Shown here in pieces: positions 24,667 to 33,216 of a DNA stretch of 33,436 nt. The stretch covers positions 1 through 33,436 of the forward strand of contig NZ_KB893594.1 in NCBI RefSeq assembly GCF_000374085.1, written 5' to 3'. The position numbers and the translations under genes were made by a program. The notes under the pieces were generated by a model. The model ran no database searches, had not been told where the DNA came from, and saw only the letters and a program-made list of their open reading frames with translations. This DNA comes from Spirosoma spitsbergense DSM 19989. GTDB taxonomy: Bacteria > Bacteroidota > Bacteroidia > Cytophagales > Spirosomataceae. How positions within the stretch are numbered: the first letter of the stretch is position 1; every line of letters starts with the position of its first letter.

Positions 24667-26124
24667 ATGCGCGATTACTATACCGTAAAGGTCAATTTGC
24701 CTGGTGGCATTGTAGCACCCGGTGCCCTGCAAACCATTCTGACAATGGCGCGTAGTGCGCATGTTCGGACTGTGCGCTTTGGCGCGAGACAGCAATTGCT
24801 GATGACGGTGCATTATGAGGATATGCGTTTTCTGGGAAAAGACCTCAAACAGCAATCGATGCCGTATGAAGTCAATACAGAACAGTACCCGAATGTTATC
24901 AGCTCATATTGTGGGGAAGACGTATTTCGCGCGGGGGCATGGCTGCGCGAAAGCGAATACCACACGATTCTCGACCAGTTTGATTACGGCCCACGACTCA
25001 AAGTAAACCTGTCCGATTTTAACCAGAGTTTTACGCCGTTTTTCACGGGAAATCTGAACTTTATCACGTCTCCCGAACCTCATTTCTTCTATTTATATAT
25101 CCGGCCGAAACAAACAAATACCCTGTTTCGATGGCCTGAATTGATTTATACCAACGACGTTGGGCGACTTGCTAAAGCCATCGAAGAGGCCATGCTGGAT
25201 GGGGGCTGCCAAACGGAAGATGAAGTTTATAAAGCTGTAATGGCTGGTCAGTCGTTTATTACCCAACTGGCTACAAAAGAAATTGATCTGCCTGAATTTT
25301 CGCTACCGTATTACGAAGGCTTCAATCGGTATGGGCAGCGGTCGTGGCTGGGACTTTATCGTCGGGATGAGCAGTTTTCGGTTGCGTTCCTGCTGGATGT
25401 GTGCGCACTGTGTCTGAAAACCCGCATCGGCGAACTGTGCGTGACCACCTGGAAATCGCTCATCATCAAGGGTATTGAAGAGAAAGACCGGGTGGCCTGG
25501 TCGTACGTACTGGGCAAACATAATATCAACGTGCGTCACGCGGCTAATGAACTGGCTTGGCAGACGGAAGACCAGAACGAAGACGGTGCCAATCTGAAAA
25601 ATTACATCATACGGTTCTTTGCCAAAAATGATACCCGGACCTTTGGCCTGTGTTTTGGTATTCAAACACGCCCAAAATCAGAAGTATTCGGCTCCGTTTT
25701 GATTCGGAAACGCCCTTTATTACAGATTGGACAACTGTCCCTGTTCAGTTTGTACGACATTTATTTTACCGAAAACTTCAACCCAAACAGCCGGACCTAT
25801 CATCTGTTTGAGAAAGGGTTATTCAAGCTGCATTTGCCCAACCAGTTACATCGCCTGTGCCAAAAATTCAACGCCGGGCGGATACAGGAAGAGCTGGAGC
25901 CGGTACGTCAGGAGATAGAAAAAATGGAGCCTGCTTATAACGATGCTCCGTTGGTACACCAGTGCCCGCACTGTTTTACCGTCTACGACGAACAGTATGG
26001 CGATGAGCGTCAGGGCGTTCCGGCGGGTACGCCGTTCGGGCAATTACCTGTGGATTATGGCTGCTCAACCTGCGACGCGCCGAAGGAGGATATGACCGCT
26101 GTCCAATTAGTAACGGTGGGGTAG
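24667..26124 (+). CDS. Sulfite/nitrite-reductase-like scaffold protein with C-terminal rubredoxin domain
   Basis: The 485-residue product opens like a nitrite/sulfite-reductase ferredoxin-like half domain (YYTVKVNLPGGIVAPGALQT, then RFGARQQLLMTVHYEDM). A second half-domain-like segment occurs near GELCVTTWKSLIIKG. The C-x5-C and C-x3-C pattern for sirohaem/[4Fe-4S] is not seen, so it is probably not a sirohaem enzyme. The C-terminus is a rubredoxin: Cys433-x2-Cys436 and Cys466-x2-Cys469, with GVPAGTPFGQLPVDYGCSTC between and around them. Its place directly after the nitrate reductase suggests electron delivery to, or assembly of, the nitrate/nitrite system. The start MRDYYTVKV is preferred over a GTG at 24592 that would translate the repeat hairpin. 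Confidence 0.75.
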   Translation: MRDYYTVKVNLPGGIVAPGALQTILTMARSAHVRTVRFGARQQLLMTVHYEDMRFLGKDLKQQSMPYEVNTEQYPNVISSYCGEDVFRAGAWLRESEYHTILDQFDYGPRLKVNLSDFNQSFTPFFTGNLNFITSPEPHFFYLYIRPKQTNTLFRWPELIYTNDVGRLAKAIEEAMLDGGCQTEDEVYKAVMAGQSFITQLATKEIDLPEFSLPYYEGFNRYGQRSWLGLYRRDEQFSVAFLLDVCALCLKTRIGELCVTTWKSLIIKGIEEKDRVAWSYVLGKHNINVRHAANELAWQTEDQNEDGANLKNYIIRFFAKNDTRTFGLCFGIQTRPKSEVFGSVLIRKRPLLQIGQLSLFSLYDIYFTENFNPNSRTYHLFEKGLFKLHLPNQLHRLCQKFNAGRIQEELEPVRQEIEKMEPAYNDAPLVHQCPHCFTVYDEQYGDERQGVPAGTPFGQLPVDYGCSTCDAPKEDMTAVQLVTVG

Positions 26125-26164
26125 GAAGGACGGTAATTATCCGAAAAAGCCTTATCATTAAGGT

Positions 26165-26560
26165 ATGACTCGTCATACCAGGGACCTCAAACAGCAGATA
26201 GAACGCGTGTTGCACTGGGAGCAATCGTCCCACTGGCGGACGCGTGACTTCACGCACCTGAGCAATCTCGTTTTTCACTATACGCATCAGCGGGTAGATG
26301 CTCATTCGTTACAAAACTTCTGGCAATCGTCGGTTGTTCCTTCCCCGGATTCTCTGGATACACTGGCCCGCTTTGTCGACTACGATGATTGGGCCGATTT
26401 CTGTACCCGCAATTTTTATGGGGAAGTGGCGGCAGACGGCGAAATGGTCTTACTTCACGCACCCATGTGGGAAATTCCTATGCGCTGGGTAGTTGCCATC
26501 TGCTGGTTCTCGGTTATCGCATCGGTCATCGTCGCCCTGCTGTTAGTGTGGAAACACTAA
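26165..26560 (+). CDS. Small membrane-anchored protein with Bacteroidota-type helical N-terminal domain
   Basis: The 131-residue protein is soluble and helical for about 100 residues, then has one C-terminal membrane segment (about 106-128, WVVAICWFSVIASVIVALLLVW). The part SPDSLDTLARFVDYDDWADFC (about 59-79) resembles a short motif recurring in Bacteroidota regulator-like proteins, usually following a possible HTH-like region. The N-terminus would then face the cytosol and the tail would sit in the membrane. It follows the rubredoxin protein by 40 bases and is probably the last gene of the nitrate transcript. I do not recognise a characterised family; a membrane-tethered regulator or adaptor is a guess. 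Confidence 0.6.
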   Translation: MTRHTRDLKQQIERVLHWEQSSHWRTRDFTHLSNLVFHYTHQRVDAHSLQNFWQSSVVPSPDSLDTLARFVDYDDWADFCTRNFYGEVAADGEMVLLHAPMWEIPMRWVVAICWFSVIASVIVALLLVWKH

Positions 26561-26629
26561 ACGATTCGGCGTATTGTGGCGTTATTGTTCCAGATTTCAA
26601 CCCGTTGAACAAAACCCACAGGCGACCAA

Positions 26630-29503
26630 ATGGTACGTTTTCCCTTAAGCATAAGTCTATTACTGAGTGCGACACTGGTACTGGCGCAACCCGTTCCCAA
26701 AGCAAAATCATCCGGTAAGATTGCGCCCCAGTCGGCATCCCCGAAAGCTGGAAAAGCAGACGCTACCCTTAATCTCAACGCGCCTATTCCGCTCGACCCG
26801 GCTGTGAAAGTCGGCGTGCTGTCCAATGGACTGACCTATTACATCCGCAAAAATGCTGAACCAAAAAATCGGGCTGAACTACGCCTGGTGATTCGGGCGG
26901 GGTCCGTTTTGGAAAACGATAATCAGCAGGGGCTGGCGCACTTCATGGAACACATGGAGTTCAATGGCACGAAGAATTTCCCGAAAAACGAGCTGGTTAA
27001 TTTCCTGCAATCGGCGGGTGTGCGATTTGGGGCCGATCTGAACGCCTACACCGGCTTTGACGAAACAGTCTATCAACTACCCGTACCGACGGATTCGGCC
27101 AATGTTTTTAAGGGAGCTTTTCAGATTCTGGAAGACTGGGCGCACAACGCTACGCTCGACCCCACAGAAATAGATAAGGAACGTGGTGTTGTGCTGGAAG
27201 AACGACGACTGGGGCGCGGTGCCGGGCAACGGATGCGGGATAAGTATTTTCCAGCTTTGCTCAACGATTCGCAGTACGCCAAACGACTGCCCATTGGTAC
27301 GGAGCAGGTATTGACAACGTTTAAACCGGCCACGCTGGAGCAGTTTTATAAAGATTGGTACCGCCCCGACCTGATGGCGGTTATCGCCGTGGGTGATTTC
27401 GACATTAAAGAAGTAGAGGGGATTATACAGGATAAGTTTGGCCGGATTCCGGCAACCAAATCGCCCAAACCCCGGACGGAGTACGAAATCCCTCCGCACA
27501 AGGATACCAAAGTTGTAATCGTAACCGACCCCGAGCAGCCCAACACGGTGGTGCAGGTAATTTACAAACGGCCCGAAATAAAAGAGAAAACCTTAAATGA
27601 CCTGCGCGAAAGCATCAAACGGGGGCTGTTCAACACCATGCTGGGTAACCGTATTCAGGAACTCACCCAGCAGGCCGACCCACCGTTTCTGGGCGGCTAC
27701 AGCAACTACAGCGATTTTCTGGGTAATCTGGATGCGTTTACCTCTATTGCCATTGCGAAAGAAGGCAACGTAGAGCGGGCTATCAAGGCGGTGCTGGATG
27801 AGAACGCCCGCGTCAAACAGTTTGGTTTTACCCCCACCGAACTGTCCCGCGCCAGGCAGGAGTTTATGACCAGTGTGGAACAGGCCTACAGCGAACGGAA
27901 CAAAACCCGGTCGGTCAATTTCGTGAACGAATACGTCCAGAATTTTACGGATAAGGAGCCATACACCAGCATTGAGTTCTACTACAGTTTTCTGAAGAAA
28001 GAGCTTGATGGTATTAAGTTGCCCGAAGTAAACGCCCTTGTCGACCTGTTCATTCATAACGATAACCGGGCCGTAATTGTCCTGGCACCGGAGAAGGATA
28101 AGGACAAACTCCCAACCGAAACCCAGATTTTGAGCTATGTGAACGATGCTGGTAAGGGGCTGACAGCCTACGAAGATAAAACGCTCGATAGTCCACTCCT
28201 GGTTAAAGAGCCGACTGGCTCGCCCGTGGTGGAGGAGAAAAAAATAAAGGATATCGGCGTAACGGAATGGACACTCAAAAACGGTGTTCGGATAGTAGTA
28301 AAACCCACAGATTTTAAGAATGACCAGATTTTGTTTTCGGCGAGTAGCTTCGGTGGTTCTTCGCTGTACGACCTGAAGGACTTCCCATCGGCTCGGTTCG
28401 CGAGTACGCTGGCGGCTATGGGTGGAACCGGTGCCTACAACCAGATTCAACTCGGAAAATTCCTGTCGGGCAAACAGGTTAGCGTTTATCCATTCGTAGG
28501 AGAATTAAACGAGGGTATTGGCGGCAGCGCAGCGCCAAAAGATCTGGAAACGGCCCTGCAACTTATCTATAGCTATTTCACCCAGCCTCGTAAAGATGCC
28601 GATGTGATAAAAGGATTTTTGTCTAATCAGCGGAGTGCTCTGCAAAACCGCATTAATACGCCCACGCCCCAACAGGTATTTCAGGATACAGTAACGGTGA
28701 CGCTGGGCAGCAATAACCCACGCCGACAACCGTTGAAACCCGCCGATCTGGACAAAATTGATCTCGACCGCGCCCTGCAAATCTACCAGGAACGCTTCGC
28801 CAACGCGGGCGACTTCACGTTCTTCTTCGTGGGTAACATCGATGAAAAAACGCTTAAACCGCTGGTCGAGAAATACCTCGGCGGTCTGCCTGCTACGGAT
28901 ACGAAGGAGAAATTTAAGGACCTGGGTATCCGGGCACCGAAGGGCGAAGTTAGCAAAACGGTGTACAAAGGGCTTGACCCCAAAGCATCCGTTCAGCTGA
29001 TTTACAGTGGCGATATTACCTGGTCGCCGGAAACGACGACGCAACTAGACGCATTAGCCGAAGTGCTGGAAATTAAATTAATCGAGAAACTTCGGGAAGA
29101 GGAAAGTGGCGTGTACGGGGTGAGTGCCAATGGTGCCTACGCCAAATACCCGGTGCCTCGCTACACCTTTCGCATTAATTTTGGCTGTGCCCCCGAAAAC
29201 GTGGACAAACTGATTGCCAAAACGCAGGAGTTAATCACCGACTTGAAACAAAAAGGAGCCTTACCCGCCGACATTGCCAAATTCAAAGCTGAAACCCGCC
29301 GGGAAACGGAACTGCAGCTAAAAGACAACCAGTTCTGGCTGGGTTATTTACAGAACCAGTATTACAATGGCGACGCGCCCGACGAGGTCCTTCACGAAGA
29401 TGCACAACTAGCGAAAGTAACCGTAGAAAGTACGAAAGAAGCCGCTAACCAGTATTTTGGCCCAAACTACATCCGGCTGGTATTGATGCCCGAGAAGAAG
29501 TAG
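26630..29503 (+). CDS. Exported M16 family zinc metallopeptidase (two-lobed)
   Basis: The 957-residue protein has a signal peptide (about 1-19, ending LVLAQ). The inverted zinc motif HFMEH is at residues 104-108 (His104, Glu107, His108), with the downstream acidic ligand region VVLEERRLG near 187. A second, inactive-looking M16 lobe starts near residue 540 (EWTLKNGVRIVVKPTDFKND), as in pitrilysin/PqqL-like enzymes. It likely degrades peptides in the periplasm or at the cell surface. It is not obviously linked to the nitrate genes before it and converges with the sulfur operon after it. Confidence 0.92.
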   Translation: MVRFPLSISLLLSATLVLAQPVPKAKSSGKIAPQSASPKAGKADATLNLNAPIPLDPAVKVGVLSNGLTYYIRKNAEPKNRAELRLVIRAGSVLENDNQQGLAHFMEHMEFNGTKNFPKNELVNFLQSAGVRFGADLNAYTGFDETVYQLPVPTDSANVFKGAFQILEDWAHNATLDPTEIDKERGVVLEERRLGRGAGQRMRDKYFPALLNDSQYAKRLPIGTEQVLTTFKPATLEQFYKDWYRPDLMAVIAVGDFDIKEVEGIIQDKFGRIPATKSPKPRTEYEIPPHKDTKVVIVTDPEQPNTVVQVIYKRPEIKEKTLNDLRESIKRGLFNTMLGNRIQELTQQADPPFLGGYSNYSDFLGNLDAFTSIAIAKEGNVERAIKAVLDENARVKQFGFTPTELSRARQEFMTSVEQAYSERNKTRSVNFVNEYVQNFTDKEPYTSIEFYYSFLKKELDGIKLPEVNALVDLFIHNDNRAVIVLAPEKDKDKLPTETQILSYVNDAGKGLTAYEDKTLDSPLLVKEPTGSPVVEEKKIKDIGVTEWTLKNGVRIVVKPTDFKNDQILFSASSFGGSSLYDLKDFPSARFASTLAAMGGTGAYNQIQLGKFLSGKQVSVYPFVGELNEGIGGSAAPKDLETALQLIYSYFTQPRKDADVIKGFLSNQRSALQNRINTPTPQQVFQDTVTVTLGSNNPRRQPLKPADLDKIDLDRALQIYQERFANAGDFTFFFVGNIDEKTLKPLVEKYLGGLPATDTKEKFKDLGIRAPKGEVSKTVYKGLDPKASVQLIYSGDITWSPETTTQLDALAEVLEIKLIEKLREEESGVYGVSANGAYAKYPVPRYTFRINFGCAPENVDKLIAKTQELITDLKQKGALPADIAKFKAETRRETELQLKDNQFWLGYLQNQYYNGDAPDEVLHEDAQLAKVTVESTKEAANQYFGPNYIRLVLMPEKK

Positions 29504-29607
29504 TGAGTAGCAGGAGATTCGAAAAATAAAATCTTTAGCCTGGTATCAGTCAGTAAATTCTGGAACTTATTAATAGGGCTAGGGTCAGTAGGTATGCTCA
29601 TTACTCT

Positions 29608-29647
29608 ATTCCGTAAGCGGGTGATTTAAATCGCCCGCTTACGGAAT
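29608..29647. terminator. Bidirectional hairpin between convergent genes
   Basis: A perfect 14-base stem, ATTCCGTAAGCGGG (29608-29621) with CCCGCTTACGGAAT (29634-29647), encloses a loop containing the palindrome GATTTAAATC. It sits between the M16 gene (plus) and the YeeE operon (minus). Neither side has a T-tract, so it may rely on Rho or serve as an RNA 3'-end stabiliser. Confidence 0.65.
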
Positions 29648-29684
29648 ATTCGGGCTAGATTGATAGTAACGAAGCATACATGCT

Positions 29685-30152
29685 CTAATGGGGTAAGTAC
29701 TTCCGTATGGCTCCATATACCCAGGTTCCTGCAATAGCACTCAGCAAGGACACGATAACGACGGAGTAACCCGCGCCAATCTGAGCGAACAGCGGCCCCG
29801 GGCAGGCACCCGTAATGGCCCATCCGAACCCAAATAATAGTCCGCCGTAAATCTGCCCTTTATTGAACTGCTTCGGTGCAATGGTGATGGGGTCACCCTG
29901 CATAGTTTTGATATTCAGGCGTTTGATGAGTAGGACTGAGATCATGCCGATCAGTACGGCTGTACCAATAACACCATACATATGGAATGAATCGAGCCGG
30001 AACATTTCCTGAATCCGAAACCAGGAAATTACTTCCGCTTTAACAAACACGATACCAAAGAAAACGCCGACAAGGCCGAATTTCCAGTTGGCTGCTTTGG
30101 TAGGCGTTGCTACGGGAGGTATTTTTTCTTCTACTGTGACTATAGAAACCAT
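29685..30152 (-). CDS. YeeE/YedE family (DUF6691-like) membrane protein, sulfur transport
   Basis: This 155-residue protein has about four membrane helices, and the family motif GACPGPLFAQIGAG in the second half carries the conserved Cys. YeeE/YedE proteins move thiosulfate or other sulfur species through the membrane by Cys relay. It is the last of the four-gene sulfur operon and follows its YeeE partner by 45 bases; such split pairs are usual in Bacteroidota. The start MVSIVTVEE (30150-30152) is preferred to a TTG five codons upstream. Confidence 0.86.
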   Translation of the reverse strand: MVSIVTVEEKIPPVATPTKAANWKFGLVGVFFGIVFVKAEVISWFRIQEMFRLDSFHMYGVIGTAVLIGMISVLLIKRLNIKTMQGDPITIAPKQFNKGQIYGGLLFGFGWAITGACPGPLFAQIGAGYSVVIVSLLSAIAGTWVYGAIRKYLPH

Positions 30153-30197
30153 GTTATTTAAAAGCAAAATTGTGAAAAAAAGACCACTCGTCCCGGA

Positions 30198-30773
30198 TTA
30201 GAGACCCACCCAGCGCATGAGAAAGGGTAAGCCCAGATGGGTCATGGCGAAACCGCCCACCATAAAACTAAGGGTGGCTACGAGCGAAGGCCATTGCAGA
30301 TTGGATAATCCCATAATAGCATGTCCCGATGTGCATCCCCCCGCGTAACGGGTGCCGAAACCGACCAGAAATCCGCCCAGAATGAAGAATACCAGCCCTT
30401 TGGCCGTAAATAGATTTTCCCAGTTGAAAATATCTGTGGGCAATAAGCCGCTGGTAAAATCATGGACACCCAGGGCCTTTAAACTGTTTAAGGTATCGGG
30501 AGCGATGGTCATGGCCGCTGGGTTTTTCAACAGCAAGCCGCCAATGAACCCGCCAACGATGATACCGCCCACAAACCACAGGTTCCAGGTTTCTTTGCGC
30601 CAGTCGTAACTAAAAAACGGAATTTTGGCGGGCATACAGGCCGCGCAGATATGTCGCAGCGAAGAAGAAATGCCAAAGGCTTTGTTGCCTAAAATAAGCA
30701 ACGTGGGTACAATGAGACCAATGAGCGTCCCGGCCACGTACCAGGGCCAGGGCTGTGAAATGAAATTGAGCAC
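30198..30773 (-). CDS. YeeE/YedE family membrane protein, sulfur transport
   Basis: The 191-residue protein has about five membrane helices. Conserved cysteines lie in HICAACMPAK (about 41-50) and in the YeeE signature GGCTSGHAIMGLSNL. With the smaller downstream protein it makes up the two halves of a YeeE-type channel for sulfur species. It follows the CstB-like gene by 11 bases, so expression is probably coupled to sulfane-sulfur oxidation. Confidence 0.88.
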   Translation of the reverse strand: MLNFISQPWPWYVAGTLIGLIVPTLLILGNKAFGISSSLRHICAACMPAKIPFFSYDWRKETWNLWFVGGIIVGGFIGGLLLKNPAAMTIAPDTLNSLKALGVHDFTSGLLPTDIFNWENLFTAKGLVFFILGGFLVGFGTRYAGGCTSGHAIMGLSNLQWPSLVATLSFMVGGFAMTHLGLPFLMRWVGL

Positions 30774-30784
30774 TATTGACTAAT

Positions 30785-32188
30785 TTATTGATTAACAGAT
30801 TTTTTTGTTTCCAGGGGTATCCCCGCCTTTTGGATGGCAGCGATGCCACCCTCTACGTTCACGACATTGTCGAAACCCCGCGCCTTAAGTATCGAGTTGG
30901 CTATCATAGAGCGATAACCACCGGCACAATGAACATAAATCGGTTCATTATGGGGTAGTTCTGCCATGTAATCGTTGAGGTTGTCTAAGGGGAAATTCTC
31001 GGCGTTGGCTACATAACCACTCTTAAACTCATCGGGCTTCCGAACATCCACTACGGTTATTGCCGGGTTTTGCCGATGCTGCCCGGCAAACTCATCGGCC
31101 GAAACTGAGGTAACCGTATCTATTTCCTTTCCTGCCTGTTTCCAGGAATCCATACCGCCCTGCAAAAAGCCGATACAGGCGTCATACCCAACACGGGCCA
31201 GTCGCAGAACGGTTTCACTTTCCTGACCTTCGGGGGTGACAAGGGCTATGGGCTGTTTCAAATCGGGGATGAGCGCACCTACCCAGGGCGCAAACTGCCC
31301 GTTCAGGCCAATGTTGATGGCATTTGGAACAAATCCTTTCGCAAAATCGGCCGCTTCCCGAACGTCCAGAACCAGGGCTCCGGTTTCATTCACTGCGGCT
31401 TCAAAGGCAGCGGGTGAGAGGGCGTTACTGCCGCGCTGCATCACCTGGTCAATGGATTCGTAGCCTTCTTTGTTGAGCCGGGCATTTTCGGCAAAATAAG
31501 CGGGAGCGGTAGTCAGGCCATCCAGTACTTTTTCGACAAACTCGGCCTTCGACTTAGCCCGTAAGGCGTAGTTGAATCGCTTCTGATTACCCAGCGTATC
31601 GGTGGTTTCCTTACTCATATTCTTACCGCAGGCCGAACCCGCGCCATGAGCCGGATAAACGATAACGTCATCGGCCAGCGTCATAATTTTGGTTTGCAGA
31701 CTGTCGTACAGCATACCCGCCAGGTCGCGTTCGGTTAGCTTCCCTTTTATAGCTAAATCGGGCCGCCCTACATCGCCAATGAATAGCGTATCACCGGTAA
31801 AAATGGCATGGTCTTTCCCGGCCTCGTCAATTAGTAAATAGGTGGTCGACTCGAATGTATGGCCGGGCGTGTGCAGCACTTTTATGGTGATAGCGCCCAC
31901 CGTAAACCGCTCGCCGTCGGTAGCATGATGAACCGGGTAGGCTGTCTTAGCCTGCGGACCATACACGATGGTTGCTCCCGTTTTCTTTGCTAAATCCAGA
32001 TGCCCCGATACGAAATCGGCATGAAAGTGGGTTTCAAATACGTACTTTATTTTTGCCCCCGCCCGCTCTGCCTTCTGTATGTAAGGGGCTGTTTCGCGCA
32101 GCGGGTCAATAATGGCGGCTTCGCCATTGCTTTCAATGTAGTAGGCTCCCTGTGCCAGGCAACCTGTATAAATTTGTTCGATTATCAT
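30785..32188 (-). CDS. CstB-like persulfide dioxygenase with two rhodanese domains
   Basis: The 467-residue enzyme has an N-terminal metallo-beta-lactamase fold of the ETHE1/persulfide dioxygenase type (ETHFHADFVSGH near residues 52-63, LHTPGHTFES, FTGDTLFIGDVGRPDL, YPAHGAGSACG). Two rhodanese modules follow. The first (about 255-350) has lost its active Cys (ALVTPEGQES). The second (about 360-460) keeps it in VHCAGGYRS. This MBL, pseudo-rhodanese, rhodanese order is that of CstB, which oxidises persulfide to thiosulfate. It should detoxify hydrogen sulfide-derived persulfides in the cytosol, in line with its sulfur transport neighbours. Confidence 0.92.
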   Translation of the reverse strand: MIIEQIYTGCLAQGAYYIESNGEAAIIDPLRETAPYIQKAERAGAKIKYVFETHFHADFVSGHLDLAKKTGATIVYGPQAKTAYPVHHATDGERFTVGAITIKVLHTPGHTFESTTYLLIDEAGKDHAIFTGDTLFIGDVGRPDLAIKGKLTERDLAGMLYDSLQTKIMTLADDVIVYPAHGAGSACGKNMSKETTDTLGNQKRFNYALRAKSKAEFVEKVLDGLTTAPAYFAENARLNKEGYESIDQVMQRGSNALSPAAFEAAVNETGALVLDVREAADFAKGFVPNAINIGLNGQFAPWVGALIPDLKQPIALVTPEGQESETVLRLARVGYDACIGFLQGGMDSWKQAGKEIDTVTSVSADEFAGQHRQNPAITVVDVRKPDEFKSGYVANAENFPLDNLNDYMAELPHNEPIYVHCAGGYRSMIANSILKARGFDNVVNVEGGIAAIQKAGIPLETKKSVNQ

Positions 32189-32228
32189 AGTAATTGGTTG
32201 AGTATGAAATCATACTGGTAAGAACAAA

Positions 32229-33035
32229 CTAATGTCCGTGGGACAATTCCTGAAAAATCATGTAACCTGCTACCGTCAATACAAACCAGCCGAAGCCTTT
32301 TTTTAATTCGTTAGAGGCTATAAAGCGGGCCAGGTACATGCCAATAAAAATGCCACCAATAGATAAACCGGTAAACGGTAACAGAAAATTCCAGTCAAGA
32401 GTCGTGTGGTGAATGTCGCCCAGAAAACCGACGAATGAATTCACCGCAATTATTAACACTGATGTTGCTATGGCCCGATGAATGGGTAGCCCGGCCAGCA
32501 ACACCAGCATGGGTACGATAATAAACCCACCCCCCGCACCAATCGTCCCCGTCAGTAAACCCACTGCCAGCCCATCGAGTGCCAGGCTTATGTAACGGGG
32601 ATGACCATCGGCCGCTTCACCCTGCTCCGGCCGGTCGTTGTGAATCATGGCGCGGGCAGCCACAACCATAACGAAGGCGAAAAAGTATAAAATGGCATCG
32701 CTCTTCGATAACGTAAACGTATTGAACTGAAATAACGGGTCGGGGAGGGCCGGGACTAAAAACCGACGGGTCAGGTAAACCGACAGGAATGAGGGGGCGG
32801 CAAAAGCCATGGTTACCCGCAAGTCTACCCGTTTTTTCCAGATATGATTAATAGACCCTATCGCCGACGTTGACCCGACTACAAACAGGGAGTAGGTGGT
32901 GGCCAGCATGGTTGGAACGCCGAACACGTAGACGAAAATCGGGACGGTCAATATGGAACCTCCGCCCCCGGCTAACCCAATAACCAGTCCTACAATCACA
33001 GCTGAAGTGTAACCAATTAATTCCTGAATACTCAT
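32229..33035 (-). CDS. TauE/SafE (TSUP) family sulfite/sulfur exporter
   Basis: The 268-residue membrane protein has about seven or eight helices, with the glycine-rich family repeats GLVIGLAGGGGSILTVPI (near the N-terminus) and GLLTGTIGAGGGFIIVPML (second half). TSUP proteins export sulfite, sulfoacetate or related anions. As first gene of the operon, 40 bases before the CstB-like gene, it would remove oxidised sulfur products. I see no regulator gene of the CstR type, but a cut-off divergent frame lies upstream at 33091. Confidence 0.9.
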   Translation of the reverse strand: MSIQELIGYTSAVIVGLVIGLAGGGGSILTVPIFVYVFGVPTMLATTYSLFVVGSTSAIGSINHIWKKRVDLRVTMAFAAPSFLSVYLTRRFLVPALPDPLFQFNTFTLSKSDAILYFFAFVMVVAARAMIHNDRPEQGEAADGHPRYISLALDGLAVGLLTGTIGAGGGFIIVPMLVLLAGLPIHRAIATSVLIIAVNSFVGFLGDIHHTTLDWNFLLPFTGLSIGGIFIGMYLARFIASNELKKGFGWFVLTVAGYMIFQELSHGH

Positions 33036-33060
33036 TACGCAACAAAATTAGGGTAGGGGA

Positions 33061-33068
33061 TACCTTTG
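33061..33068 (+). promoter_or_regulatory. Possible -7 element of a divergent promoter
   Basis: TACCTTTG matches the Bacteroidota TAnnTTTG element and lies 23 bases before an ATG at 33091. No clear -33 TTG is found at the expected distance, so support is limited to this one box and its position. Confidence 0.3.
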
Positions 33069-33090
33069 TTTTGTGACTAACATAACACAG

Positions 33091-33216
33091 ATGGATTTTT
33101 ATCAGTCGATAAATGCTGATGGTGTAGTCGTTCTGCCTGAATTTACCTGCAAACATGAGTCATCCCGAATTTTGGGTGATGGCGAATGCGACCATCAGTG
33201 CGTTAGTGATGGCTGA
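33091..33216 (+). pseudogene. Short divergent reading frame, possibly a gene start cut by the right-hand transposon
   Basis: From ATG 33091 a 41-codon frame reads MDFYQSINADGVVVLPEFTC and then runs into DNA that is the antisense of the transposase C-terminus, stopping at 33214-33216. The first 20-25 residues look like an ordinary protein N-terminus; the rest do not. It could be the remains of a gene (for example a regulator of the sulfur operon) interrupted by insertion near 33150. The family is not recognisable from so short a piece. Confidence 0.25.

Noticed and set aside
27593..28450. Long open frames antisense to the M16 peptidase (27593-28450 and 28505-29044, minus)
   Set aside because: They lie wholly inside a well-supported gene, show no recognisable domain, and reflect codon bias of the sense strand.
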